In this document: piece by piece, positions 37,527-46,176 of the stretch
Numbering within the stretch: position 1 is the first letter of the stretch
Layout: every line of letters starts with the position of its first letter
Assembly: GCA_042090785.1 (NCBI GenBank)
Contig: JBELIP010000002.1
Location: 62,001-126,000, forward strand
Reading direction: 5' to 3'
Source: UBA7434 sp042090785
GTDB lineage: Bacteria; Pseudomonadota; Gammaproteobacteria; Pseudomonadales; UBA7434
DNA: 64,000 nucleotides
Program-made: the position numbers and the translations under genes
Notes under the pieces: model-generated
What the model was told of the DNA's origin: nothing
The model's input: only the letters and a program-made list of their open reading frames with translations
Database searches by the model: none

Positions 37527-37616
37527 AATTGCGTTACTCGCTTATGCCAAAATCAATCATATTTTTTAATTTAACAACTGCATTTATTTAAAAGGTTATT
37601 GGTGCTTAAACCATGT

Positions 37617-39419
37617 TTAGCCATCAACTTTTAGTACGGCTAAAAATGCCGACTGTGGAATTTCGACATTACCCACTTGCTTCATGCGTTTTTTACCGGC
37701 TTTTTGCTTTTCTAACAATTTCTTTTTACGACTAACATCGCCACCATAACACTTAGCCGTAACATTTTTACGTAAGGCTTTAACCGTTTGTCGCGCAATA
37801 ATGTGGCCGCCAATGGCTGCCTGTATTGCCACATCGAACATCTGCCGAGGAATTAGGCCCTTCATGGCCTCAACCAACAAGCGCCCTCGAGATTCAGCCA
37901 AATCACGATGCACAATAATGGCTAACGCATCAACACGCTCACTATTAATTAATACATCAAGCCGGACGAGTTTAGCCGCTTGAAAACGCTCAAATTGATA
38001 ATCCAATGAAGCGTAACCTTTACTGCACGATTTTAAACGATCAAAAAAGTCTAATACCACTTCGTTCATTGGAATATCATAAACCAATGATACTTGCTTG
38101 CCCAAAAACTGCATATCTTTTTGTACGCCGCGCTTTTCAACACACAGCGTAATTACATTACCCAAATAATCTTGCGGCACCAATATATTCGCTCGTACTA
38201 TCGGCTCACGCATTTCTTCAATGGTGCCAAGATCAGGCAGCTTTGACGGGTTATCGACGGCGATGGTTTCACCTTTAGCCGTGAGCACTTCATACACCAC
38301 TGTCGGCGCTGTGGTAATGAGGTCGAGGTTATATTCTCGCTCTAGACGCTCTTGAATAATTTCCATATGTAGCATGCCAAGAAAGCCACAGCGGAAACCA
38401 AAACCAAGCGCATCGGATACTTCAGGCTCATAAAATAATGAGGCGTCGTTTAAAGTGAGTTTAGCTAAGGCTTCACGAAAGGCTTCGTAATCATCAGAGC
38501 TGACCGTAAACAAACCAGCATACACTTTGGGCTGTACTTTTTTAAAGCCGGGTAAGGCTTCAATATTTTCGTTTTTTGCATGGGTAAACGTATCACCCAC
38601 TGGCGCACCCTGAATATCTTTAATACCCGCCACTACAAAACCAACTTCGCCCGCCGCTAGATCTTTTGTATTTAGACGCTTTGGCGTAAACACGCCCACT
38701 TGATCAACGATATGCGCTCGCGCCTGCGACATGGCAACAATTTTATCTCTCACTTTAAGCGTGCCCTCTAACACTCTTACTAACGAGACAACACCCAAAT
38801 AATTATCGAACCAAGAATCTATTATGAGTGCTTGCAGTGGCGCATCTGCATCACCAACAGGAGCTGGAATGCTTGTCACAATTCGCTCTAACGCTTCACG
38901 AATGCCCTCGCCTGATTTGGCACTGACTCGGCAGGCATCCACCGCATCAATACCAATAATATCTTCAATTTCCTGTGCCACGCGCTCAGGCTCAACTTGC
39001 GGTAAATCCATTTTATTAAGGATAGGCACAACTTCTAAGCCTTGATCGATGGCAGTATAACAATTAGCCACCGATTGCGCCTCGACGCCTTGTGCAGCAT
39101 CAACAATTAACAGTGCGCCTTCGCAGGCGGCAAGCGAGCGAGAAACTTCGTAGGAGAAATCGACATGCCCTGGCGTGTCGATAAAATTCAGTTGGTAGGT
39201 TTCGCCATCATCGGCACAATAGTTTAACGTCACGCTTTGCGCTTTAATGGTTATCCCGCGCTCACGCTCAATATCCATTGAATCAAGCACCTGATCCGCC
39301 ATCTCTCGTGCTTCAAGCCCGCCACAGGTTTGAATAAACCGATCAGCCAGTGTCGATTTACCATGGTCAATATGGGCAATAATAGAAAAATTGCGAATAC
39401 GGTTAATTGCTTGCTTCAT
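37617..39419 (-). CDS. lepA: Elongation factor 4 (LepA)
   Basis: This ribosome-associated GTPase has 600 residues, the standard length. G1 is AHIDHGKSTL, G3 is DTPGHVDF, G4 is NKMD, and the LepA-specific C-terminal domain ends with VSRKKKLLEKQKAGKKRMKQ. It is first in a lepA-lepB-DUF4845-rnc-era-recO run. The upstream spacer to rseC (324 bp) lacks the mucD/degP gene found there in Pseudomonas. Confidence 0.97.
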   Translation of the reverse strand: MKQAINRIRNFSIIAHIDHGKSTLADRFIQTCGGLEAREMADQVLDSMDIERERGITIKAQSVTLNYCADDGETYQLNFIDTPGHVDFSYEVSRSLAACEGALLIVDAAQGVEAQSVANCYTAIDQGLEVVPILNKMDLPQVEPERVAQEIEDIIGIDAVDACRVSAKSGEGIREALERIVTSIPAPVGDADAPLQALIIDSWFDNYLGVVSLVRVLEGTLKVRDKIVAMSQARAHIVDQVGVFTPKRLNTKDLAAGEVGFVVAGIKDIQGAPVGDTFTHAKNENIEALPGFKKVQPKVYAGLFTVSSDDYEAFREALAKLTLNDASLFYEPEVSDALGFGFRCGFLGMLHMEIIQERLEREYNLDLITTAPTVVYEVLTAKGETIAVDNPSKLPDLGTIEEMREPIVRANILVPQDYLGNVITLCVEKRGVQKDMQFLGKQVSLVYDIPMNEVVLDFFDRLKSCSKGYASLDYQFERFQAAKLVRLDVLINSERVDALAIIVHRDLAESRGRLLVEAMKGLIPRQMFDVAIQAAIGGHIIARQTVKALRKNVTAKCYGGDVSRKKKLLEKQKAGKKRMKQVGNVEIPQSAFLAVLKVDG

Positions 39420-39743
39420 TTAGCTCTCTGATAACGCTTAAAAAACTCACGCTTTTATAGTGTATGGGTCTCGTTGACTTAATTTTTAATGGGCACTACG
39501 GGCAGTATTTCTAAGCAGAACTAACCTCTGGCACGCAATGATGAATAGACCAAAAATGGCAAACCAAGCTACACCCAAAAAAGAGCCGCGATTGTATACC
39601 AAGGGGCCAATCTAAGCGAGTTTGCAGCCAAAAATGGGAGTATATTTGAAGATTAGTGAGCTAACAGAAAAAACCATAGATGGGGCAATATTGAGCTACT
39701 GACAATTTAATACTGGGGCGCAACATCAAGAGCGCTAAAAATT
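39420..39743. other. Spacer between rseC and lepA (mucD absent)
   Basis: The 324 bp contain no open frame of note and no mucD remnant that I can see. This is presumably the lepA promoter region. No sigma-E type GAACTT pair was found facing lepA. Confidence 0.6.
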
Positions 39744-40349
39744 TTAATCTTTATTTGATAAAACCAGTAATTGGGGCTGATTTTGACGGGAATTAAGGTG
39801 TTTGTGCTCATAGCTGCGCACCAGCGCTAAACCAGCCACAAAACCAATAATGCCGCCAATGAGTGCAAATAAATCACCACCGTATTGAAATAGGCTGTCG
39901 AAGACAGCGGCGACCACAATCATGGTCAACAAAGGCAGTAAGTAGGCCATTAAGGAGGCTTTCAGCACCACACCATCAGGCACGCCAATATCAACCCACT
40001 GGCCCACAGTAAAGAAATCGGCTTGGCCTTTATCACAAAGAACACGAATAGAATGAGAACCACGACTTAACCAACGACTCAAAACACCCTGACCGCAGGC
40101 ACCTTTGACCTCACAACTGCCACAAGTCGACTTCTGAAAAACTTCTACCCAAAGCGCGCCATTATCGCCGTTAGAAGCAGGCTCAATTGAAATAACACGA
40201 GCTTTTTCAATCGTCATGCCAACAACACTGTCTATAGTGCTATCGCTGGGCATGCTGGTAAGCGCCTTATGCTTGCGCAAAGGTGTATTGGGTGACGATT
40301 TATTATGAGCGTCTTTATGAGCATCATGATGGGGAAGTTGATCTGACAT
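39744..40349 (-). CDS. rseC: RseC/MucC family regulator
   Basis: The family hallmark is the N-terminal Cys-rich motif after ARVISIEP: C-x2-C-x5-C (STCGSCEVKGACGQG), followed by two membrane spans (about 125-165 of the chosen protein). RseC/MucC modulates sigma-E and SoxR reduction. The start is uncertain. MTIEKARV at 40217 is the canonical N-terminus; the ATG at 40349 adds a His/Asp/Ser-rich 44-residue leader; the frame stays open to a TTG at 40454, overlapping the rseB end. It is the last gene of the rpoE operon. Confidence 0.85.
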   Translation of the reverse strand: MSDQLPHHDAHKDAHNKSSPNTPLRKHKALTSMPSDSTIDSVVGMTIEKARVISIEPASNGDNGALWVEVFQKSTCGSCEVKGACGQGVLSRWLSRGSHSIRVLCDKGQADFFTVGQWVDIGVPDGVVLKASLMAYLLPLLTMIVVAAVFDSLFQYGGDLFALIGGIIGFVAGLALVRSYEHKHLNSRQNQPQLLVLSNKD

Positions 40350-40440
40350 GTACCGATTGTACATTGTTTTAAAACGCTGTTCGACGGTAACACTTTTGAT
40401 TAGGCCAAAAATACTGTCTATAAAAACTGACGCATCACGC

Positions 40441-41529
40441 TTAGTCAGCAACAATCCGAGTCACTGAATTGGCAATACCCTTTGCAGCAAGCATAGGAAT
40501 TTCACCCACGACGGTAATAGAATAAGACCCCATGGAATCACGCTTTACGACGCTATGTGCAAGCGTTGCCCCACTTTGTACCGACACAGACTTACTCATA
40601 TCAACGTCTGGCGCAATAAACACACTAAAGGCACTCAAACCATCTGAGTACATTTTACTATTTCGCATACTGCCTGAAACGCTACTTTCAGGTTTTGGTT
40701 CAAAATGTGCCTCCGATATGGTGAAACCAGTCGGCAGCCAATTGACTTTCCAGTTTTGCTCGGCAACAGCCTGAGATTCCAGCTTAATGACTTCGTTAGC
40801 TTTGGACTGAGAACGAGACGCTCGAGGCGCGATAGATGGCACGTCAATTAACGATAAACGATCGCGCGAACGATCAAAATTTGGCTCTAATTGCTTGGCT
40901 GTAATATCGCCACCAATGTTAATTTCTGTGTATTCAAACCGTTCTAATACTTTGCTGCTGGCATCGACCATTAAAGACTGCATTAACAAACCGGTTTGCT
41001 TATCTAATGCCAACTTAAAACCGTAACGGTAAGCATCTTTTGGCTGCACAGCAAGCACAGTTACCTCTCGACCAGCAACCCGATCATACCCCGAAAATTG
41101 AACCGTATAAGGCTGATTAACTGAACCTAAGCGCGCTTGATAATTACGCGCAAACGGCCCAGCAGGAACAGTATTACTTAATTCAACAACGCCATTTTTT
41201 GGATGAATACAAATGACTTTATCGCCTCGGCGAATAATTTCACGTGGCTCACCAGTTAAATGCACGAGGCGCTCAAATTGTTCACCCTCTTTTAAAGTAT
41301 GAAAAATTTTCAGCGTTTCCATATGGCCATTAAGCCCGCCTTGACGATAAACCAAAGTCCCTTGATAGGTTAACGTTCTAGAACTTTTTTCCATTTTAGC
41401 GAGTAATGAATAGGGATTAGGTTCAGCAATAGATAAAGGTGCAAAACAAGAGGTAAAGAAAAATACACTCACCAGCAAGCTGGAAAGATATTGAGAAATA
41501 ATTTGAGATTTTGGCACTACTTTATCCAT
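40441..41529 (-). CDS. rseB: Sigma-E factor regulatory protein RseB (MucB)
   Basis: The 362-residue periplasmic protein has an N-terminal signal (about 12-35). The lipid-sensing LolA-like domain contains YQGTLVYRQGG and the C-terminal domain contains WKVNWLPTGF. RseB binds the periplasmic part of RseA and protects it from DegS cleavage. It lies 85 bp after rseA in the rpoE operon. Confidence 0.94.
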   Translation of the reverse strand: MDKVVPKSQIISQYLSSLLVSVFFFTSCFAPLSIAEPNPYSLLAKMEKSSRTLTYQGTLVYRQGGLNGHMETLKIFHTLKEGEQFERLVHLTGEPREIIRRGDKVICIHPKNGVVELSNTVPAGPFARNYQARLGSVNQPYTVQFSGYDRVAGREVTVLAVQPKDAYRYGFKLALDKQTGLLMQSLMVDASSKVLERFEYTEINIGGDITAKQLEPNFDRSRDRLSLIDVPSIAPRASRSQSKANEVIKLESQAVAEQNWKVNWLPTGFTISEAHFEPKPESSVSGSMRNSKMYSDGLSAFSVFIAPDVDMSKSVSVQSGATLAHSVVKRDSMGSYSITVVGEIPMLAAKGIANSVTRIVAD

Positions 41530-41614
41530 TTGTAAGAAAGCATTATTTATTAGGAGAAACGCGCTAACTAATATTTTTTACACAACATTAAATGAATAAC
41601 TACTAAGAAAAGTA

Positions 41615-42280
41615 TTACTTCTCATCTTCAAAATTAGCCAATCGAGCAAATGGAATCATGCCTTGACCACTTTGTTTTGCGGCATGATTAGTATGTTCAA
41701 GTAAATATTCATTCAAGCGCTCTTGTGCCTTAATGGCTTCGAGCTTTTCGGCCTCTGACATAGGCTCTTTTGCCTTTGAGGACGCCAATTGAACCGCTGA
41801 TAAATCAACAATATCTTGATCTACGTTTTTTATAATCGGCGCAATGGGTGCAACTACTGTATTGTCAGCCGTATAACTGGCAGCACCTTGTTGAGCCTCG
41901 TACTCTTTCACACCAACAAGAACAGCAAGCGTTACGGTTGCTGCAACAGCAAAACGTCGCCATATAGGTTCACGCTTTTCTAACGAGTTATGAGCGCTAG
42001 CGGCCGGCAATTCATCAGCAATTGCCGCTGAGACACTGGCAGCAAAGTTGGCCGAGGCCCTAACCTTAGGCTGAACACTGTGCCCTCGATCTCGATGATG
42101 ACTGATAGATTCATCACGCAGCGCAGTACCTATAGTATGAAAACTTTCCCATTGAGCCAAAATGGCCGCCGTTTCTTCTTCAGAGGCGTTGTCTAACGCT
42201 TTTAACAAACGTCGCACCTCTAAGTCATCGGCTTGACTATCCATTATGGCTGATATCGATTCTGATAATTGATCTTTCAT
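41615..42280 (-). CDS. rseA: Anti-sigma-E factor RseA (MucA)
   Basis: The 221-residue protein has an N-terminal cytoplasmic anti-sigma domain (SESISAIMDSQADDLEVRRLL, in part), one membrane span (about 113-128, FAVAATVTLAVLVGV) and a periplasmic C-terminus. It sequesters RpoE until it is cut by DegS and RseP. It lies between rpoE and rseB; the 143-bp spacer upstream carries two different tandem repeats. Confidence 0.92.
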   Translation of the reverse strand: MKDQLSESISAIMDSQADDLEVRRLLKALDNASEEETAAILAQWESFHTIGTALRDESISHHRDRGHSVQPKVRASANFAASVSAAIADELPAASAHNSLEKREPIWRRFAVAATVTLAVLVGVKEYEAQQGAASYTADNTVVAPIAPIIKNVDQDIVDLSAVQLASSKAKEPMSEAEKLEAIKAQERLNEYLLEHTNHAAKQSGQGMIPFARLANFEDEK

Positions 42281-42301
42281 AAACCTTAACCACTACTCAA
42301 T

Positions 42302-42408
42302 GTTGAACTGCTATGTTGAACTGCTATAAAAAATAAAAAAAACTTCTAAGTGCATTAACCTCTAAACTCATTCACGTCTAAGCTCATTCACGTCTAAGCT
42401 CATTGCTC
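42302..42408. repeat. Two tandem-repeat blocks between rpoE and rseA
   Basis: GTTGAACTGCTAT is exactly doubled (42302-42327). Further on, three 16-bp units, TCTAARCTCATTCACG, start at 42361, 42377 and 42393. Both lie in the transcribed rpoE-rseA spacer. Confidence 0.9.
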
Positions 42409-42423
42409 AGGGCTCGCTGTCCA

Positions 42424-42999
42424 CTAAAGCCTTTCAAGCGTGGGACGCACCTGTTTATCAATGGCCTCTCTTGCTCTAAATATGCGCGAGCGCACCGTTC
42501 CTACAGGGCAAGACATCACGTCGGCAATATCCTCGTAACTGAGACCATCAAATTCGCGCAAAGTTACCGCAGTACGCAAATCTTCAGGCAGGCTATCTAA
42601 AGCCTGCTTAACAACGCCTGCCACTTCTTCACCGTGTAAAAGGCTTTCCGGTGTTTGCATATCTCGCAAAACATTAGAGCCTGAATAATCGTCAGATTCG
42701 TCAACATCGACATCGGTACTGGGTGGACGACGCGAGCGAGAGACCAAATGATTTTTTGCAGTGTTAATCGCAATACGGTACATCCAAGTATAAAAAGCGC
42801 TCTCTGATCGAAAGTTATTAATCGCTCTAAAAGCTTTAATAAATGCCTCTTGAGCAACATCCTGCACTTCTGCATGATCACGCACATAGCGAGATATTAA
42901 GCTATGAATCTTATGCTGATATTTTAATACCAGCAGATCAAAAGCTCGCTTATCACCTTGTTGAACCCGCGCAACCAACTGCGCATCCGCATCACTCAT
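42424..42999 (-). CDS. rpoE: RNA polymerase sigma-E factor (AlgU/RpoE)
   Basis: The 191-residue ECF sigma factor has region 2 (FDLLVLKYQHKIHSLI; DVAQEAFIKAF) and region 4 (LREFDGLSYEDIADVM, then GTVRSRIFRAREAI). It directs the envelope-stress regulon. It is first of rpoE-rseA-rseB-rseC and divergent from nadB, exactly as algU in Pseudomonas. A consensus sigma-E promoter (43309-43335) lies upstream, indicating self-activation with a leader of about 300 nt. Confidence 0.97.
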   Translation of the reverse strand: MSDADAQLVARVQQGDKRAFDLLVLKYQHKIHSLISRYVRDHAEVQDVAQEAFIKAFRAINNFRSESAFYTWMYRIAINTAKNHLVSRSRRPPSTDVDVDESDDYSGSNVLRDMQTPESLLHGEEVAGVVKQALDSLPEDLRTAVTLREFDGLSYEDIADVMSCPVGTVRSRIFRAREAIDKQVRPTLERL

Positions 43000-43308
43000 T
43001 TAAATAATGTCATCCTTACAGCCCAAACAGCAAGATTCAGCACTATTACTGAATACGATAAAATTAGATAATAGGTTATTGGGCGTCAGCAATGTGGGCA
43101 AATCTGATATAAATTCCGACATGTATGCCTTGCGATGTTTTATCATTTTTATCACTTAGCGCCCCAAAACAACCCTTTTAAGACTAACCTCTTCTCGTTA
43201 TTATTCTAGACTTAAATTTTGACGACTCCAACCACTCGCACTAAAATCGAACAAAAATCCTACCAAAAGCAATCATCTGTTGATTTATAATCAGTTGAGT
43301 GAAGTCTT

Positions 43309-43335
43309 TCAGACAGCTACCATAGTCATAAGTTC
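43309..43335 (-). promoter_or_regulatory. Sigma-E promoter of the rpoE operon
   Basis: On the minus strand GAACTT (43335-43330) and TCTGA (43313-43309) are separated by 16 nt, which matches the sigma-E consensus GAACTT-N16/17-TCTGA. It lies 310 bp upstream of the rpoE start. Confidence 0.8.
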
Positions 43336-43389
43336 AGAATACGGCATGAAAACCTCTTTATTTTCATCATTCGTGAGGATTCTTTTATT

Positions 43390-43407
43390 CTTTGCTCGCG
43401 AGTAAAG
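43390..43407. promoter_or_regulatory. Dyad CTTTGCTCGCGAGTAAAG upstream of nadB
   Basis: An 18-bp inverted repeat with one mismatched pair around a TCGCGA centre, 35 bp before the nadB start. This is a candidate operator; I cannot assign the regulator. Confidence 0.45.
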
Positions 43408-43442
43408 CTAAATGACCGTAATTTCCCTTTTAGAGAACCAAT

Positions 43443-45080
43443 ATGAGTAATGTTCACCAATATGACGTTGTTGTTATCGGCAGCGGAGCTGCAGGCCTAA
43501 CACTTGCACTTGCTTTGGCCGAAAAAGCCAATGTTGCCATCATATCAAAATCTCAACTCAGTGAAGGCTCCACCTATTATGCACAAGGCGGTATAGCCGC
43601 CGTGTTAGACGCCACCGACAGTGTAGATGCTCACTGCGCCGATACTTTAGTTGCTGGCGCAGGGCTATGCCACGAAGATGCCGTTAGATTTACTGTTGAG
43701 CGCAGCAAAAAAGCAATCGAGTGGCTAATAGAGCAAGGCGTAGCCTTTACTCGAGAGAAAAAACAAGACCCAAAAACCGGGGACCTCTATGATGAAAGCG
43801 GTAACGACTATCATTTGGCCCGCGAAGGGGGGCACAGCAGCCGACGCATTATTCATGCCGCCGACGCTACCGGCAAAGCCGTATCTGAAACCTTAGTTGA
43901 GCGGCTCCATGAGAACCCCTCAATAAAAACGTTTGAACACCATGTTGCAGTTGATATTACAATTGAACGCGACAGTCCCACACCAATCTGTCGAGGCGTA
44001 TATGTACTCGATAGTAAAAATAATAAAGTAGAAACCTTTCACTCTCGTTTTGTGGTTATTGCTACGGGCGGTGCCAGTAAAGCCTATTTGTACACTAGCA
44101 ACCCTGATGGCGCGAGTGGTGATGGCATTGCCATGGCATGGCGTGCAGGCTGCCGCGTAGCCAATATGGAGTTTAATCAATTCCACCCTACTTGCTTATA
44201 CCACCCGCAAGCTAAATCGTTTTTAATTACCGAAGCCGTTCGCGGTGAAGGTGGCAAACTTCTCCTGCCCAATGGTGAGCAATTTATGCATCACTTTGAT
44301 GAGCGTGGCGAACTGGCTCCTCGTGATATTGTTGCTCGCGCAATCGATCACGAAATGAAGCGCCTGGGTAGCGATTGTGTTTATTTGGATATCAGCCATC
44401 GAGAGCCCGAATTTATCCAATCACATTTTCCAAATATTTATGAACGATGCTTAGATTTAGGTATCGACATGTGTAAAGAACCGATTCCAGTAGTACCAGC
44501 GGCTCACTATACTTGCGGCGGCATTATGGTAGATAAACGCAGCGCAACCGACGTAAAAAATCTATATGCAATAGGTGAAACTAGCTTCACAGGCTTGCAC
44601 GGTGCTAACCGGATGGCTAGTAACTCACTTCTTGAATGTATTGTTTATGCGCAAGCTGCTGCCGAATCTATTTTAGCCACTATTGATACGACAGAATGGC
44701 AGAACCCTCCAAAAATATGGGACGAAACACAGGTAACCGATTCGGATGAAGATGTGGTGATATCTCATAACTGGGATGAGCTGCGACGCTTTATGTGGGA
44801 TTATGTTGGCATTGTCAGAACGTCAAAACGGCTTGAACGCGCTCAGCATAGAGCCCAACTGTTGCGCAAAGAAATTACTGAATACTACGGCAACTACAGA
44901 GTAACTAACGACTTAATAGAGCTGCGAAACTTAACCTTGGTAGCCGAATTAATTATTGAATCGGCGCTTCGACGCAAAGAAAGCCGCGGCCTGCATTACA
45001 CCCTAGACTTTCCATTAGAAAATCGCTCTGCGCATGACACCGTGCTGTTCCCACCCAATTTTTGCGCGTCAAATGAATAG
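43443..45080 (+). CDS. nadB: L-aspartate oxidase
   Basis: This is the first enzyme of de novo NAD synthesis, oxidising aspartate to iminoaspartate. The 545-residue flavoprotein has the FAD motif DVVVIGSGAAGLTLALALA, STYYAQGGIAAVL, the substrate-domain REGGHSSRRIIHAAD and the late GLHGANRMASNSLLE box. It is divergent from rpoE, as in Pseudomonas. The start is ATG at 43443. Confidence 0.96.
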   Translation: MSNVHQYDVVVIGSGAAGLTLALALAEKANVAIISKSQLSEGSTYYAQGGIAAVLDATDSVDAHCADTLVAGAGLCHEDAVRFTVERSKKAIEWLIEQGVAFTREKKQDPKTGDLYDESGNDYHLAREGGHSSRRIIHAADATGKAVSETLVERLHENPSIKTFEHHVAVDITIERDSPTPICRGVYVLDSKNNKVETFHSRFVVIATGGASKAYLYTSNPDGASGDGIAMAWRAGCRVANMEFNQFHPTCLYHPQAKSFLITEAVRGEGGKLLLPNGEQFMHHFDERGELAPRDIVARAIDHEMKRLGSDCVYLDISHREPEFIQSHFPNIYERCLDLGIDMCKEPIPVVPAAHYTCGGIMVDKRSATDVKNLYAIGETSFTGLHGANRMASNSLLECIVYAQAAAESILATIDTTEWQNPPKIWDETQVTDSDEDVVISHNWDELRRFMWDYVGIVRTSKRLERAQHRAQLLRKEITEYYGNYRVTNDLIELRNLTLVAELIIESALRRKESRGLHYTLDFPLENRSAHDTVLFPPNFCASNE

Positions 45081-45108
45081 CCTTTAAATTGTTGCTAACA
45101 CTTAACAC

Positions 45109-45126
45109 CTAACAGTTAACTGTTAG
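45109..45126. repeat. Perfect 18-bp palindrome CTAACAGTT/AACTGTTAG
   Basis: A perfect palindrome with no loop, between the nadB stop (45080) and the convergent ygfX stop (45141). GCTAACA at 45094-45100 could alternatively pair with TGTTAGC at 45121-45127. It may act as a weak bidirectional terminator; there is no T-run. Confidence 0.6.
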
Positions 45127-45140
45127 CATAAAAACCGCGC

Positions 45141-45575
45141 TTAAAGTGACAGGTAAATTCGCAATAAGCGCCACTCTTGAGCACTCACACTGTCGCGCCA
45201 GATAATAATAATACGCGGCTGACCATGCGGGTAACCAGCTGCTCTTAGTGCTATTAACCACGGCATTTGATAATAATATTTTAGCTCGTTAACCGGCTGC
45301 CACTCTTCGTTAAGCAAGACACACCAGTTTTTTTGCTGGTAACGAATACCTTTAACATGGGAACCTGCAGCACTAAAATATTGCTGCCATTCACGATAAA
45401 AAAGCAAAGTAAGCAGTAACAAGAACAGCAACATAATAATGGTATCGGCTAATTGATCAACGACAACATAAGCTGCCATTGTATAAATAAGCAGTAAATA
45501 AAACCGACCCAAAAAAGTCTTTGAACGTCTGTGTAAACGAGTGTTTAAAAAAAAAGTAACCTGAAGCGCATCCAT
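45141..45575 (-). CDS. ygfX: YgfX family membrane protein
   Basis: The 144-residue protein has an N-terminal pair of membrane spans (about 24-42 and 47-62) and a C-terminal soluble region with a W-x-R-D-S box (IIWRDSVSAQEWRLLRIYLSL, in parts), as in YgfX. It sits directly downstream of sdhE (40 bp), the usual sdhE-ygfX pair. Its role is debated; it was described as a cell-division toxin (CptA) in E. coli. Confidence 0.8.
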   Translation of the reverse strand: MDALQVTFFLNTRLHRRSKTFLGRFYLLLIYTMAAYVVVDQLADTIIMLLFLLLLTLLFYREWQQYFSAAGSHVKGIRYQQKNWCVLLNEEWQPVNELKYYYQMPWLIALRAAGYPHGQPRIIIIWRDSVSAQEWRLLRIYLSL

Positions 45576-45615
45576 GCTAAAGTCCGTGAAGTGAATTAAT
45601 CCATGAGTTTACATT

Positions 45616-45906
45616 TTACGGTTGTGCGCGCTCGCGATTAGCCATCAAAATAGTCTCTACCATAGTGGCTAAGTCTTTATCGCTAGCCGGCTCTTTTTTC
45701 AAGAACCAATTAAACAGCTCTTGATCCTCACATGTTAATAATCGCCGATACAATGCCTGCGCCTCTTGATCCAATAGCAGATAGCTGTTTTTCACAAAGG
45801 GCTCTAGCACTAAATCGAGCTCTAACATCCCACGACGGCTATGCCAGATAACACGGTTGTATTCGGCGCAGTCTAAATCTGTATTGAAATCAGTCATAAT
45901 ATTCAT
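45616..45906 (-). CDS. sdhE: FAD assembly factor SdhE
   Basis: The small protein promotes covalent flavinylation of SdhA/FrdA. It has the family RGxxE motif as WHSRRGMLELDLVLEPF and ends with LTCEDQELFNWFLKKEP. The start is chosen at ATG 45906 (MNIMTDF); the ATG at 45897 is equally possible, and an upstream TTG (45924) is less so. It is paired with ygfX. Confidence 0.92.
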   Translation of the reverse strand: MNIMTDFNTDLDCAEYNRVIWHSRRGMLELDLVLEPFVKNSYLLLDQEAQALYRRLLTCEDQELFNWFLKKEPASDKDLATMVETILMANRERAQP

Positions 45907-46176
45907 CTTATCATCTATCTTCAAAATCCGACATTCGATCTATCTTAACACCTTGCCAATACCCAGATAAAACTGAACGTCAGCGAATATACCGATTCAA
46001 TAGCAGCATAAACGCGCAAATAGGCGTCATCTGGCATAGTTAGTGAATCTTTAGCCATGAATTGATATTGTTTAAAGAGGCCAGCTAAACGACAATAAGG
46101 TTTTAGCAATTAAGCCTAACAATACATTGTTGTGCATTTATTTTATTATACCCATCACACCCTACAGGAACATGGC

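Noticed and set aside
45109..45126. Perfect palindrome considered as an IS or integration target
   Set aside because: No flanking duplication or mobile gene; the position between convergent stops fits a simple hairpin.
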